DNA from: Bacillota bacterium | GTDB lineage: Bacteria; Bacillota; Clostridia; Christensenellales; WQRI01 | Direction of reading: 5' to 3' | NCBI GenBank assembly: GCA_009786825.1 | Contig: WQRI01000005.1 | Span: forward strand, 1-48,800 | Length of the DNA: 48,800 nucleotides | Part shown: positions 32,893 through 43,793 of the stretch, one piece after another | How positions within the stretch are numbered: position 1 is the first letter of the stretch | Layout of the letters: every line of letters begins with the position of its first letter | Translations under genes and position numbers: made by a program | The notes under the pieces: generated by a model | Databases searched by the model: none | What the model was told of the DNA's origin: nothing | Seen by the model: the letters and a program-made list of their open reading frames with translations, nothing else

Positions 32893-35721
32893 CTAGGCTT
32901 TTAAAACTTCTTTCAAAAACTGACCTGTATAACTGGCTTTAACTTTAGCAACTTGCTCTGGCGTGCCTTGTGCTACTACTTGCCCGCCCTTGTCCCCACC
33001 CTCTGGTCCTAGGTCTATTATATAGTCTGCAATTTTAATTAAGTCTAGGTTATGCTCTATAACTATAATGGTGTTGCCACCGCTTGCAAGGCGCTGTAAA
33101 ATAGCCACCAAACGCTCTACATCGGCTATATGAAGCCCAGTAGTTGGCTCATCTAAAATATATAGGGTTTTGCCCGTACTGCGTTTAGATAACTCTGTTG
33201 CAAGTTTAACACGCTGAGCCTCACCCCCACTAAGCGTAGTTGCCGCTTGCCCAAGCCTTATATAGCCAAGCCCCACATCCTCTAGCGTTTGCAATTTGTT
33301 TTTCACGCTTGGGATATTCTTAAAAAAGTCTAGCGCGCAAGTAACAGTCATATCCAAAACCTCTGATATATTTTTGCCGTTATATAAAACCTGTAGCGTA
33401 TCCCTGTTATAGCGCTGACCCTTACAAACTTCGCACGGCACGTATACATCGGGTAAAAAGTGCATCTCTATTCTGATTATACCATCGCCCGAGCAATTCT
33501 CGCACCGCCCACCCGCAACGTTAAAACTAAACCTGCCCGGCTTGTAGCCACGCGCCTTAGCATCTTTAGACGCGGCAAAAAGTTCTCTAATAGGCGTCCA
33601 AAGCCCCGTGTAAGTTGCGGGGTTAGAGCGCGGCGTTCTACCTATGGGGGACTGGTCTATCTCTATAGACTTATCAAGCGCCTCATAGCCCGTTATAGCG
33701 CCAAACTGCAAAGCCTCGGGCTTTTTAGACCTATTAAGTTTGTTAGACACATACGGCTCTAAAATATCGTTTATAAGTGTAGACTTACCGCTTCCCGACA
33801 CGCCCGTTATGCACGTAAGCACACCAATCGGTATAGACACATCTACATTTTTAAGGTTGTTTTTATGTGCATTTGTTATGGTGATAAATTTGTCTGTAAT
33901 TGCCCTGCGCGCCTTAGGCACTTCTATTTTGCGCTTACCGCTTAAAAACTGCCCCGTAATGCTCTCTTTACATTTCGCAACAGTATCAAGCGTGCCACCC
34001 ACAACAAGCGTGCCACCCTCTGCACCAGCACGCGGACCTATATCTATTATCCAGTCTGCTATGCGCATTGTGTCCTCGTCGTGTTCTACAACTATAACTG
34101 TGTTGCCCAAGTCGCGTAGGCGAAGTAGCGTAGTAATAAGTTTTTGATTGTCGCGCTGATGTAGCCCAATAGATGGCTCATCTAAAATGTAGAGTACACC
34201 CATAAGCCCAGAGCCTATCTGTGTTGCTAGGCGTATGCGCTGTGCTTCACCCCCGCTAAGCGTACCACTTCGCCTTGCAAGCGTTAGATAATTAAGCCCA
34301 ACGTTAATTAAAAAACTCAGTCGCTCTTTAATCTCTTTAAAAATCTGTCGCGCTATAATCGTATCTTTCTCGCTTAGTTTCTCTTGCTCTCTTTCAAAAA
34401 ACTTTAAGCAGTCTTCTATGCTTAGCAAGCACACTTCGCTTATGTTCATACCGCCAAACTTAACGGCAAGCGCTTCTTTTTTAAGCCTATGCCCGTTGCA
34501 AACTGCGCAATCTTTTGTGGACATATATTTTTCTATTTCGTTTTTTGTCCAATCCGATGAAGTCTCTTTATATCTGCGCTGTAGGTTGTTTATAATGCCC
34601 TCAAACGCTTGCTTGTATGTTCCAGAAAACGAGTGCGTGTTGTACACAATATCTAATTTCTCGCCGCCCGTTCCGTATAAAATTGCGTTGTAAGCCTCGG
34701 GGGTCAACTCACTAATGCGCGTATCTATTTTAAAACCATAGCGCTTTGCAAGTGGCTTAAAATACATATCCGTAACTTTACCGCCATCTATATTCCAACC
34801 CGCTATGCCATTTATAGCATCTGCCAAACACTTGCTTTTGTCGGGAAAAATTTTATTCTCGTCTATCACACTTTTATAGCCAAGCCCCTGACACTCTGCA
34901 CAAGCGCCGAAAGGCGAGTTAAAACTGAACAGTCGTGGCTGAACTTCTTCTATAGAAATGTCGCATTCTGCGCACGAATACTTGCTTGAGAACAGCGTCT
35001 CCACTCCTTCGTTGTCTATCAGCACAAGCCCCTCAGCAAGCTTTAAAGACGCTTCTATGGCTTCTGACAGCCTGTTTTGAATGTCGCGCCCTACAACCAG
35101 TCTGTCTATAACAACACTTATGGTGTGTTTCTTTTGCTTATCTAACTTAATTTCTTCATCTAAATTATATATGATTCCGTTAACCTTAACGCGCACGTAT
35201 CCGCTTTTTTTGTAACTCTCAAGTTCTTTTTTATACTCGCCCTTGCGCCCCCTAACAACCGGCGCCATAACCATAATTTTAGCGCCCTCTTTAAGCGCCA
35301 TAACCCTATCTGTTATTTGGTCTACCGTTTGCATTGTAATAGCCTTGTCGCACTCTGGGCAATGCACTACGCCAACGCGCGCAAACAAAAGGCGCATATA
35401 GTCGTAAATCTCTGTTATCGTACCAACATTAGAGCGCGGGTTTTTGCTTGTGGTTTTTTGGTCTATAGCAATTGCGGGCGACAACCCCTCTATATAGTCT
35501 ACATCTGGCTTGTCCATCTGCCCCAAAAACTGACGCGCGTATGCAGACAAACTCTCTACATACCTACGCTGCCCCTCGGCAAAAATAGTGTCAAAAGCCA
35601 AACTCGACTTGCCAGAACCCGACACACCAGAAAAAACCACCAACTTATTTCGCGGTATCTCTACATCTATGTTTTTAAGGTTATGCACCCTCGCACCCTT
35701 TATAATAAGTTTATCTTGCAT
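32893..35721 (-). CDS. uvrA: UvrABC excision nuclease subunit A
   Basis: DNA-damage recognition ATPase of nucleotide excision repair, loading UvrB at lesions. The 942-residue protein has two ABC ATPase halves: Walker [15 protein letters not shown] near residue 32 and [14 protein letters not shown] near 640. It has two signature regions ([18 protein letters not shown] and [18 protein letters not shown]) and zinc-finger cysteines ([20 protein letters not shown]). Length is typical. CGGAG precedes the ATG. It follows uvrB on the same strand, with R13 in the gap. No uvrC in the window. Confidence 0.98.
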   Translation of the reverse strand: MQDKLIIKGARVHNLKNIDVEIPRNKLVVFSGVSGSGKSSLAFDTIFAEGQRRYVESLSAYARQFLGQMDKPDVDYIEGLSPAIAIDQKTTSKNPRSNVGTITEIYDYMRLLFARVGVVHCPECDKAITMQTVDQITDRVMALKEGAKIMVMAPVVRGRKGEYKKELESYKKSGYVRVKVNGIIYNLDEEIKLDKQKKHTISVVIDRLVVGRDIQNRLSEAIEASLKLAEGLVLIDNEGVETLFSSKYSCAECDISIEEVQPRLFSFNSPFGACAECQGLGYKSVIDENKIFPDKSKCLADAINGIAGWNIDGGKVTDMYFKPLAKRYGFKIDTRISELTPEAYNAILYGTGGEKLDIVYNTHSFSGTYKQAFEGIINNLQRRYKETSSDWTKNEIEKYMSTKDCAVCNGHRLKKEALAVKFGGMNISEVCLLSIEDCLKFFEREQEKLSEKDTIIARQIFKEIKERLSFLINVGLNYLTLARRSGTLSGGEAQRIRLATQIGSGLMGVLYILDEPSIGLHQRDNQKLITTLLRLRDLGNTVIVVEHDEDTMRIADWIIDIGPRAGAEGGTLVVGGTLDTVAKCKESITGQFLSGKRKIEVPKARRAITDKFITITNAHKNNLKNVDVSIPIGVLTCITGVSGSGKSTLINDILEPYVSNKLNRSKKPEALQFGAITGYEALDKSIEIDQSPIGRTPRSNPATYTGLWTPIRELFAASKDAKARGYKPGRFSFNVAGGRCENCSGDGIIRIEMHFLPDVYVPCEVCKGQRYNRDTLQVLYNGKNISEVLDMTVTCALDFFKNIPSVKNKLQTLEDVGLGYIRLGQAATTLSGGEAQRVKLATELSKRSTGKTLYILDEPTTGLHIADVERLVAILQRLASGGNTIIVIEHNLDLIKIADYIIDLGPEGGDKGGQVVAQGTPEQVAKVKASYTGQFLKEVLKA

Positions 35722-35740
35722 AAAAAACTCCGTTTTTTAA

Positions 35741-35917
35741 GTGTACAAATTACAATGTACAAATTACAAATGTTTTATTTGCTTATTGCCCTAACGTTTG
35801 AACAGTCGTAATCTGCTACTTTAACTTAGTTCAATTTTTGTAAATACGCATTGCGTACTGTTCAAAAGTTTTTGCTAATATGAGTTTAATATTTGTAATT
35901 TGTAATTTGTAATTTGC
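35741..35917. repeat. Heptad-armed element R13 (TGTACAA type, symmetric core)
   Basis: The left arm has AATTACA/ATGTACA heptads, the right arm ATTTGTA heptads. As in R2, the CGCTAGCG box is missing and two inverted copies of the other box flank the centre: GTTTGAACAGTCG and GTACTGTTCAAAAG. It sits between uvrB and uvrA. Confidence 0.87.
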
Positions 35918-35920
35918 TTT

Positions 35921-37921
<2,001 letters not shown>

Positions 37922-37942
37922 AAATTTTTTTGAGTGTGTGCG

Positions 37943-38113
37943 ATGTAAAATGTAACTTTTAGAGTGTAAAATGTAAAGTGTAAAGTGTAGAGTGGTTTCA
38001 CCGCTAGCGCGGGCAAGATTTTTTTTGTGTGTGAATACAAAATGCAGACTGTTCAAAAGCTTTTGCATTTAAAGAATATAGTCACTTTACAATTTACACT
38101 CTACACTTTAAAA
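37943..38113. repeat. Heptad-armed element R14 (TGTAAAG type)
   Basis: The left arm has TGTAAAA/TGTAAAG/TGTAGAG heptads, the right arm CACTTTACAATTTACACTCT and on. The core has TTTCACCGCTAGCGCGGGCAA and AATGCAGACTGTTCAAAAGC. It lies just upstream of uvrB. Confidence 0.93.
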
Positions 38114-38136
38114 TTGCCACCTTTGCCCGTGCAAGT

Positions 38137-38263
38137 TCGTAAGGGGCTAGGTGCAAGAAAGACAAGGCAAACGGCGGATTTTCAAGGGAGCGTACTAAAT
38201 GTACGTGACCGCAGAAAACCGTAACGTTTAACGCAGTATTTCGCCGTACATAGCCCCTTACGA
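38137..38263. repeat. 127-bp imperfect palindrome of another repeat type
   Basis: The outer stem TCGTAAGGGGCTA pairs perfectly with TAGCCCCTTACGA. Inside, CGTAC-TAAAT-GTACG forms a terminal hairpin, with GGATTTTC/GAAAACC-like pairing between. It is GC-richer than its surroundings and ends 5 bp before the stop of the next gene. It resembles the long palindromic intergenic repeats scattered in many Clostridia. One copy in this window. Confidence 0.75.
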
Positions 38264-38268
38264 GACAC

Positions 38269-38628
38269 TTACGAAAGGACTTGGCGTATGGCTAAGCCTA
38301 TCAACGTCGATATCACAGCGCCTATTATTGTTACTGCTATCCACCTTACGCGGCTTCTGCGCTCGTTTTCTAATTCGCGCTCGAACGCTATGCCCTTGTG
38401 TAGCAAATTAAATACAAAAACTACTTCGCCCTTTTTTTCTGCACGCACAAAGTCTATATACTCTTCTAGCACTAGTTTTTCTATAATATCTTCTAGTTTG
38501 TTGTTGTCTACATCTAGCCGTGGGTTAAGCCTGTCTAATATATAATCGGGCGCTAAAACAGAGTTGCCTGTCGCCTTGCTGGCTTTGTATATAATTTTCA
38601 TAACAGCCCTTTCGTTTCTCTTAAGCAT
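38269..38628 (-). CDS. Membrane-anchored winged-helix protein, copy 2
   Basis: A 119-residue protein. The N-terminal ~85 residues look like a winged helix (KIIYKASKATGNSVLAPDYI, KLEDIIEKLVLEEYIDFV, GEVVFVFNLLHKGIAFE). A single C-terminal membrane helix follows (WIAVTIIGAVISTLIGLAI), which suggests a tail-anchored protein with the DNA-binding-like domain in the cytoplasm. It shares plan and length with the next gene upstream. AAGGAG precedes the ATG. Target unknown; it could equally sense protein partners rather than DNA. Confidence 0.72.
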   Translation of the reverse strand: MLKRNERAVMKIIYKASKATGNSVLAPDYILDRLNPRLDVDNNKLEDIIEKLVLEEYIDFVRAEKKGEVVFVFNLLHKGIAFERELENERRSRVRWIAVTIIGAVISTLIGLAIRQVLS

Positions 38629-38642
38629 AATGTTCTCCTTAT

Positions 38643-38801
38643 TAATGTTGAATTTTTAATGTTAAATGTTAAATTGTTTCACCGCTTCCGCGAAAAAAAT
38701 TTTTGCATATTGCTCTAAACAACATCTTGCAACTGTTCAAAAAATATTGCATCAAATGAGTTTAAACATTTAAAATTTAAAATTGAACATTTAGCATTAA
38801 A
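38643..38801. repeat. Heptad-armed element R15 (TGTTAAA type)
   Basis: The left arm is TTTTTAA/TGTTAAA/TGTTAAA and the right arm CATTTAAAATTTAAAATTGA and on. The core has TTTCACCGCTTCCGCG and GCAACTGTTCAAAAAA. The right arm contains the stop codon of the upstream paralogue gene. Confidence 0.87.
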
Positions 38802-39156
38802 ATAATAAATTTGCTAGTACTGTTCCTATAAAGCCGCCTATTACAGAGCCTATTATTGCAAAAAGTGCAACATAGATGTAAGAGCGCTTTTGCCTTTTTT
38901 CTTCCCTTTCTTTTTCAGAATAAAGCCTGCCTTTAGGAAGCGGCATTAAAGAAAAAGAGTTTTCGTCTTTATACTTACATTCTAGATAATCGCGCTCTAT
39001 TAAATAGTTTACCAAAATTTTGGCAACTTGCGCATCTATTTTAAACTTTTTAGGAAAAGCCTTAACAATATCATCTACTTCTATTATTTTGTGAGAACTA
39101 TCACCACACAAATTAATAATAGTCTCAAGCATTGCAAAAGTCTTTTTATCTAACAT
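38797..39156 (-). CDS. Membrane-anchored winged-helix protein, copy 1
   Basis: A 119-residue protein paralogous in plan to the following gene: a winged-helix-like domain (TFAMLETIINLCGDSSHKII, QVAKILVNYLIERDYLEC, SFSLMPLPKGRLYSEKE), a basic stretch (REEKRQKRS), and a C-terminal membrane helix with glycine zipper (LFAIIGSVIGGFIGTVLANLLF). GGAG lies 8 bp before the ATG, placed directly after a repeat arm. Sequence identity between the paralogues is low, so they are old duplicates or convergent in plan. R15 separates the two. Confidence 0.72.
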   Translation of the reverse strand: MLDKKTFAMLETIINLCGDSSHKIIEVDDIVKAFPKKFKIDAQVAKILVNYLIERDYLECKYKDENSFSLMPLPKGRLYSEKEREEKRQKRSYIYVALFAIIGSVIGGFIGTVLANLLF

Positions 39157-39166
39157 AAAAACTCCA

Positions 39167-39321
39167 ATGTTAAATTTTTAATGTTAAATGTTAAATTGTT
39201 GCACCGCTAGCGCGGGAAAGGCTTATTTGCTAATTTTATGAGATTTAAAATTGCGATTGTTAAAAAGTTAGTCTATTATGAGTTTAACCATTTAACAATT
39301 TAAATTTAACATTTAACATTA
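39167..39321. repeat. Heptad-armed element R16 (TGTTAAA type)
   Basis: The left arm is TTTTTAA/TGTTAAA/TGTTAAA and the right arm CATTTAACAATTTAAATTTA and on. The core has TTGCACCGCTAGCGCGGGAAA; the ACTGTTCAAAAG box has decayed to GATTGTTAAAAAG. It directly precedes the ribosome binding site of the gene ending at 39156. Confidence 0.87.
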
Positions 39322-39332
39322 TAATTATAGCA

Positions 39333-39370
39333 CAAAAGGCACTAATTGTATAGTAATTAGTGCCTTTTTG
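39333..39370 (-). terminator. Terminator of the 966-residue surface protein gene
   Basis: AAAAGGCACTAATT pairs with AATTAGTGCCTTTTT. The hairpin could act in both directions but lies downstream of the minus-strand surface protein gene. Confidence 0.8.
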
Positions 39371-39412
39371 TTTAAAATTATCTAAGCTAGAGATTCGGGT
39401 TAGCCGACTTTT

Positions 39413-42313
39413 TTACGCTCTGTTACGCCTTCTTAGTATAAAGAATATTGCAAAGCCCGCTACAACCGCAACACCTAGAGAGCCTAGTACTATCCATACC
39501 GCTACGTGTACGCCCGAGTCGTCCATACCCGGACCCGCTTCCGTGCTAGTTATTGCTATAGTAAACATATTTTCTATTGTTGTTCTGTTGCCGTATCTAT
39601 CTGCTACTTCTATAGTGATGGTGTGCGTACCAGTTTGCGTTGGAGTAAACCTAAAGTATCTGTCCCCCGCACCAGTAACTATTGGCTCTAACTCTATCAC
39701 CGAGCCACCTATTCTGATAATTGCTCTCTCTTGCGTTGTTATGCCCGCTGTATGCTCTACAGTTAGTCGTGGGAACCTTACTTCTGCGTTTACTGGTCTA
39801 GCCGTTAGTGTTATTGAAGCGCCACTTGTAGCCTCAGAACCTTCATCGCGGAAGCCAAAGCCTGTTGGTATTCTTGTAACTGGTTCTGTTGCGTGACCTA
39901 CCCTAATCTCGTAAGTTCTTGTGCCGATGTTACCAGTTGCGTCCCTTGCTCTGAACGTTACTTCGTATAGCCCCGGTCTCATAGTTGCACCCGCCGCAGA
40001 CATTCTGATTACATAGTATTCTCTTTGGTGTGGCAATAGGTTTCTATCCCTTATGCCCTCTTGCACTACATCTAGTGTGAAAGCCGCCGCAACCGAGCCG
40101 TGCATAATAGTTTGTCTAGGCGCGAAGAAGTCTAAGCCCGTGTCACCCGGCGCTGTAATAGTTAGGTCGTTTTGCCAAGCAAACTCTATGTGCGGAGCCG
40201 CAGGGTTTGAGTCGTTAACAAATGGGCTTGGTATTCTGATTTCTGTAAGTGCGCCCGCTCTATCTGGCGTAATTGTTTGAACAAACTCGTTGTTTACCCA
40301 GTTGTGCGTAGCGTCCGGTGCAAGTTCTACACCCTCGTCTGCCCACCTTGCGTGAATAGACGGCGGAGTTCTGTCCCTTACATTAACTGTAAAACTAAAC
40401 TCTCTATCAAACTGTGGTGTCCACTCTGCTAAAAGTAAGCCGAATGCCGCGTCAATTTCACTAACCAGCGGGGTAGCAATATTTGCGAACGAACCCGGGA
40501 ACATATCTAGTAATGTGCGTACAGAAACTACACCAATAGTAATTACCGACTCGCCATCTGCACCACCAGTTAGTTGATAAACTAAATTCTGATTTTGAGA
40601 TACAGAAACCACGCCCGGCGCTGAAGATAATATTGCTACGCGATAAGGCGCATCGTTAGTCACAACTGGTAGTGTGTCGTAATGTATTGTAAATGGCGGT
40701 AAGTTAGCAATTTCTGATGGTTGAAGTTCTGTTGGTAGTAACTCTGGGTTTATAGAAATTACAGGTACAGCATCTTCCGCTAGTACTTCTATCGTATATA
40801 CGTGGTCATTTAATATTGCCCAATTACCCGTTCTGTCTGTTGCTATAACAACAACTCTGTAATAACCGCTTATGTCTAGTGTGAAAAAGAAATTTGTACG
40901 GGCTTCAAATGTATGCCAGTATGCTGGGTCGTTAATACTTGGCGTACGGGCTTCTACTTCTATGTTTGTTGGTAGCCAATCGTCTTCATATGCTGCGCCC
41001 GGTAAAAGACCAGACCTTAGCCTTTGAACTTCTACTGTTATGTTAATCTCGTGTTCATCTGCTACATTATCATCTAAATAGTATCTTGAAAAATTTGGTA
41101 AGTTTACACGCCTTGTTCCCGCACCTTCCAATTGTTGAACATTTGGGTGTTGTGGTGTATTTACTGCGTTCAAAGTTATATTTGCTGAACCCGCAACTGT
41201 TAGAGTTGGCGCAACAGTATCTAGGTAAACTTCGAAGTTGTGCGTTATTTCTGTAACTGGCGCTACATTGTGTAAGTGTGGGGTAGACTGCAAAACTCTG
41301 AAAGTTAGCGTATGTCTGCCCGCTTCGCGTAAAAAGAATGGTACCCACTCGCCTGCCGCGTTTCTTGTTCCGAAAGCAGTTTTATTCGTGTGCATTGTGT
41401 ATGTTGTAAAAAAGTTATCTGGTATCGGGCCATTTGTTGGTCTGTTGTCAAGCGGATAATTATACGCTGTTTCTAACCTGCCATCTAGCGTTATACCAGA
41501 AGGCGTTGTAAGGGATACTTCTAATTGAAATCTGTATGGAACAAACACCCAGTCTGGCTCTGTTGCTGTGCCTCTGTTTATTCTCATAGCCGGCACAAGA
41601 TATTCTGGGTCTGCTGTGTTAACCGGCGCATCAGTTTCGTTTGTTGCTAAAGCGTGTACGCGGTAATCCATATTAGGTCGTGCATTATCTGCCGCTGCGT
41701 GTATTATGCGCGGGGTTGGAATTGTTAACTCTATACCCGTGTATAGTCTGCCACCAAATTGACTTCCGCGGTCGTTCAAATAATTTTCTACCGCGTCGTA
41801 GTTTATCTCAACATTTCTTACAGCGCGTGTGCCTGTAAAGTTTGCTTGTGGGTTAACAAAAATATAGAAAGTCTCTACTGCTTCTGAAGTAGCAACACGA
41901 CCATCTCTAGAATTTGTCAAATAAAACTCTACTCTCCACACACCATCTACGTGTAGGTTGTGTCTGTTATGAGTTATATTTCTAGCCTCTATAGGACTTG
42001 GGTTGTTTGGTTGAAAAAGTCTGAAAGAAACTAAATTTGTAACATCTTCGCGCCTTGCAAAATCGCCCGCAAGAGCCTGTGTTTCGCTATATGCAAAATA
42101 ATGATAACCCCTAGCAGAAGCCACCGCTCTTGATAAATCTAACTGGCTACCCCTTACAAATTCTGAGGGTATTGTAGAGCCGTCTACAACTAGCCTTGGC
42201 GTTACGTGATTAGCAACCGCCGCGCTTGCTGGAAACGTAAAACCAATTGCTGTAAACGCAACAACTACTGATAATAAAATTGACAACAGTCCTATTTTTT
42301 GGAACCTTTTCAT
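39413..42313 (-). CDS. Membrane-anchored surface protein with Ig-like repeats
   Basis: A 966-residue secreted protein with an N-terminal signal peptide (LSILLSVVVAFTAIGFTFPASA, cleavage near residue 32) and a C-terminal membrane helix (VWIVLGSLGVAVVAGFAIFFIL) with an RRRNRA stop-transfer tail. The exterior is beta-rich, with repeated strands such as FYIFVNPQ, YRVVVIATDRTGNWAIL, YEVTFRARDATGNIGTRTY and HTITIEVADRYGNRTTIEN. These look like cadherin/Ig-like bacterial domains ending in a [AV]xDxxGN motif. TAGGAG precedes the ATG, and a near-consensus promoter lies far upstream, leaving a leader of about 270 nt. A scaffold or adhesion role is inference. Confidence 0.86.
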   Translation of the reverse strand: MKRFQKIGLLSILLSVVVAFTAIGFTFPASAAVANHVTPRLVVDGSTIPSEFVRGSQLDLSRAVASARGYHYFAYSETQALAGDFARREDVTNLVSFRLFQPNNPSPIEARNITHNRHNLHVDGVWRVEFYLTNSRDGRVATSEAVETFYIFVNPQANFTGTRAVRNVEINYDAVENYLNDRGSQFGGRLYTGIELTIPTPRIIHAAADNARPNMDYRVHALATNETDAPVNTADPEYLVPAMRINRGTATEPDWVFVPYRFQLEVSLTTPSGITLDGRLETAYNYPLDNRPTNGPIPDNFFTTYTMHTNKTAFGTRNAAGEWVPFFLREAGRHTLTFRVLQSTPHLHNVAPVTEITHNFEVYLDTVAPTLTVAGSANITLNAVNTPQHPNVQQLEGAGTRRVNLPNFSRYYLDDNVADEHEINITVEVQRLRSGLLPGAAYEDDWLPTNIEVEARTPSINDPAYWHTFEARTNFFFTLDISGYYRVVVIATDRTGNWAILNDHVYTIEVLAEDAVPVISINPELLPTELQPSEIANLPPFTIHYDTLPVVTNDAPYRVAILSSAPGVVSVSQNQNLVYQLTGGADGESVITIGVVSVRTLLDMFPGSFANIATPLVSEIDAAFGLLLAEWTPQFDREFSFTVNVRDRTPPSIHARWADEGVELAPDATHNWVNNEFVQTITPDRAGALTEIRIPSPFVNDSNPAAPHIEFAWQNDLTITAPGDTGLDFFAPRQTIMHGSVAAAFTLDVVQEGIRDRNLLPHQREYYVIRMSAAGATMRPGLYEVTFRARDATGNIGTRTYEIRVGHATEPVTRIPTGFGFRDEGSEATSGASITLTARPVNAEVRFPRLTVEHTAGITTQERAIIRIGGSVIELEPIVTGAGDRYFRFTPTQTGTHTITIEVADRYGNRTTIENMFTIAITSTEAGPGMDDSGVHVAVWIVLGSLGVAVVAGFAIFFILRRRNRA

Positions 42314-42394
42314 TGAGTAATTCTCCTATTTTTTTAGAGCAACAACTTTTGGTTTGGTTTAGCGCACAAGCAAAACCTAGATATACACTCAAGT

Positions 42395-42432
42395 GCCTAA
42401 CCTAACTTGCCTTGCCTAACCTAATTTGCCTT
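42395..42432. repeat. Tandem 19-bp repeat in the surface protein leader
   Basis: GCCTAACCTAACTTGCCTT is followed at once by GCCTAACCTAATTTGCCTT. It lies in the predicted 5' leader of the 966-residue surface protein gene. Confidence 0.8.
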
Positions 42433-42589
42433 AGCATAGTTGTTTCTCTGATACATTTCTCTGTTATAGTTATTTTTTTTCAAAAAACAAAAATTATGCA
42501 TTCTCTCGCCACCATAAAGAACAAACGTGCCACGATAATTCTTATAATTAAACGAAAAAATGCTAGGTTTGTTAAACCATATAAGATAT

Positions 42590-42618
42590 ATGTTACACTA
42601 TATAACAATAAAAGTCAA
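42590..42618 (-). promoter_or_regulatory. Promoter of the 966-residue surface protein
   Basis: TTGACT and TAACAT are separated by 17 bp on the minus strand. The remaining part of the 360-bp gap holds AT-rich leader and the tandem 19-bp repeat. Confidence 0.6.
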
Positions 42619-42673
42619 TTGTTTAACGCAAAAATTTTCAATTTTTTTGACAGAAAATATTAATAGCGCTCTA

Positions 42674-43024
42674 CTACAGTATTAAACTGTCTATTATTGT
42701 TCTGCTGTATTCCCATTCTTTTATGCCTTGGTCTGCAATTTCTTTGCCTAGTTCTGTAAGCGAATAGTATTTGCGCCTACCACCCCTAGCCTCGCCCCCA
42801 CCCCAGTAAGAGTTTATACAGCCCTTTTGCTCTAGCCGAGATAACGCACTATAAATTGTTGGCAACTTTGCCGGAAAGCGCCCACCAGAGCGCGCATTTA
42901 AATATTCGAAAATTTCCTCGCCAAATTTATTACCATCAAGTAAAGAACAAAGAATAATCGTATTCATATAGCCCCTGAAAATATCAGAACCCATAACAAC
43001 TTCTTTTTCTACATTATTATCCAT
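42674..43024 (-). CDS. PadR-family transcriptional regulator
   Basis: A 116-residue winged-helix regulator. FRGYMNTIILCSLLDGNKFGEEIFEYLNARSGGRFPAKLPTIYSALSRLEQKGCINSYW followed by RGGRRKYYSLTELGKE is the typical PadR plan, with a short C-terminal dimerisation helix. PadR proteins usually repress a nearby gene in response to a small molecule or envelope stress. Two in-frame starts exist (MDNNVEK and MGSDIFR); neither has a strong ribosome binding site. The closest divergent gene is the tiny membrane protein at 43337. Confidence 0.9.
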   Translation of the reverse strand: MDNNVEKEVVMGSDIFRGYMNTIILCSLLDGNKFGEEIFEYLNARSGGRFPAKLPTIYSALSRLEQKGCINSYWGGGEARGGRRKYYSLTELGKEIADQGIKEWEYSRTIIDSLIL

Positions 43025-43074
43025 ATTTGTATTTTAACATTTTGCCAAACATTTTGCAAGCAAATTTCTATTAA

Positions 43075-43231
43075 TTGTAAATGTTAAATTTTAAATGTTA
43101 AATTGTTGCACGCTAGCGCAAACAATTTTTTTTTGCAAAATACTAAAACACAAAAATTGCAACTGCTCAAAAGTAATTGCATCTAATGAGTGTAGCCATT
43201 TAACAGTGAACATTAAAAATTTAACATTTAT
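43075..43231. repeat. Heptad-armed element R17 (TGTTAAA type)
   Basis: The left arm is AATGTTAAATTTTAAATGTT and on, the right arm CATTTAACAGTGAACATT plus TTTAACATTTA. The core has TTGCACGCTAGCGCAAACAA and GCAACTGCTCAAAAG. It lies between the divergent PadR and small membrane protein genes. Confidence 0.87.
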
Positions 43232-43336
43232 AAAGTAACAAAATTCGGCTTTTGCAAATAGTATGGTAATAGGGCAACCAAAATATACAGCAATTGCGTT
43301 GCCTTAATATGTACATATTGGAGGTATTAACTTATT

Positions 43337-43540
43337 ATGTTTAATTTATTTGGTAGAGGTGGCTGTCACGAGATGGAGCATAGAGGACATCACGAAGGTG
43401 GCTGCGAGTGGATAATATGGATTTTAATCTTACTTTGTCTTTGTGGCGGACAATTCGGACACATCGGCAGAATGTTCACTGGCGGTAACTGGGAGTGGAT
43501 AATTGCTATACTAATAATCTTGTTCTGCTGCCGTAGGTAA
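43337..43540 (+). CDS. Tiny Cys/Gly-rich double membrane-helix protein
   Basis: A 67-residue protein with two similar hydrophobic segments, CEWIIWILILLCLCGG (residues ~23-38) and WEWIIAILIILFCCRR (residues ~52-67), which suggests an internal duplication. The N-terminus is His/Glu/Gly rich (CHEMEHRGHHEGGCEW) and could bind metal. TTGGAGG lies 12 bp before the ATG, a longer spacing than normal. Similar tiny hydrophobic Cys-Gly proteins are common in Clostridia, but I do not recognise a named family. PadR control is possible. Confidence 0.72.
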   Translation: MFNLFGRGGCHEMEHRGHHEGGCEWIIWILILLCLCGGQFGHIGRMFTGGNWEWIIAILIILFCCRR

Positions 43541-43592
43541 AGCCTAAAACAAAAATTACATAACGCATATATATAAACGTCCAACACGTGAA

Positions 43593-43626
43593 AAAAAGAG
43601 GCTGTCGCAAACCAGCCTCTTTTTTT
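43593..43626 (+). terminator. Terminator of the tiny membrane protein gene
   Basis: AAAAGAGGCTG pairs with CAGCCTCTTTT, followed by more T. The T-run leads directly into the left arm of R18. Confidence 0.9.
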
Positions 43627-43778
43627 AATGTAAAGTGTAAAATGTAGAGTGTAAAGTGTTGTAACTCATTAAATAAATTCACTTTTGAACAGCCTGCAAT
43701 TAGCACTTATACAAATTTGCTAGTAAATATTTCCCGCGCTAGCGGGTGTAGCCACTTTACACTTTACACTCTACACTA
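43626..43778. repeat. Heptad-armed element R18 (TGTAAAG type), reverse core
   Basis: The left arm has TGTAAAG/TGTAAAA/TGTAGAG/TGTAAAG and the right arm CACTTTACACTTTACACTCT and on. The core in reverse has CACTTTTGAACAGCCTGCA and TTTCCCGCGCTAGCGGG. A second heptad array (CAACTCT units) continues from about 43779 to 43815 and encodes the C-terminus of CotH. Confidence 0.9.
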
Positions 43779-43793
43779 ACTCAACTCTCAACT

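Noticed and set aside
37922-38068. N-terminal extension of UvrB
   Set aside because: The extension is translated repeat R14 and exceeds the normal UvrB start; the family N-terminus begins shortly after the ATG at 37921.
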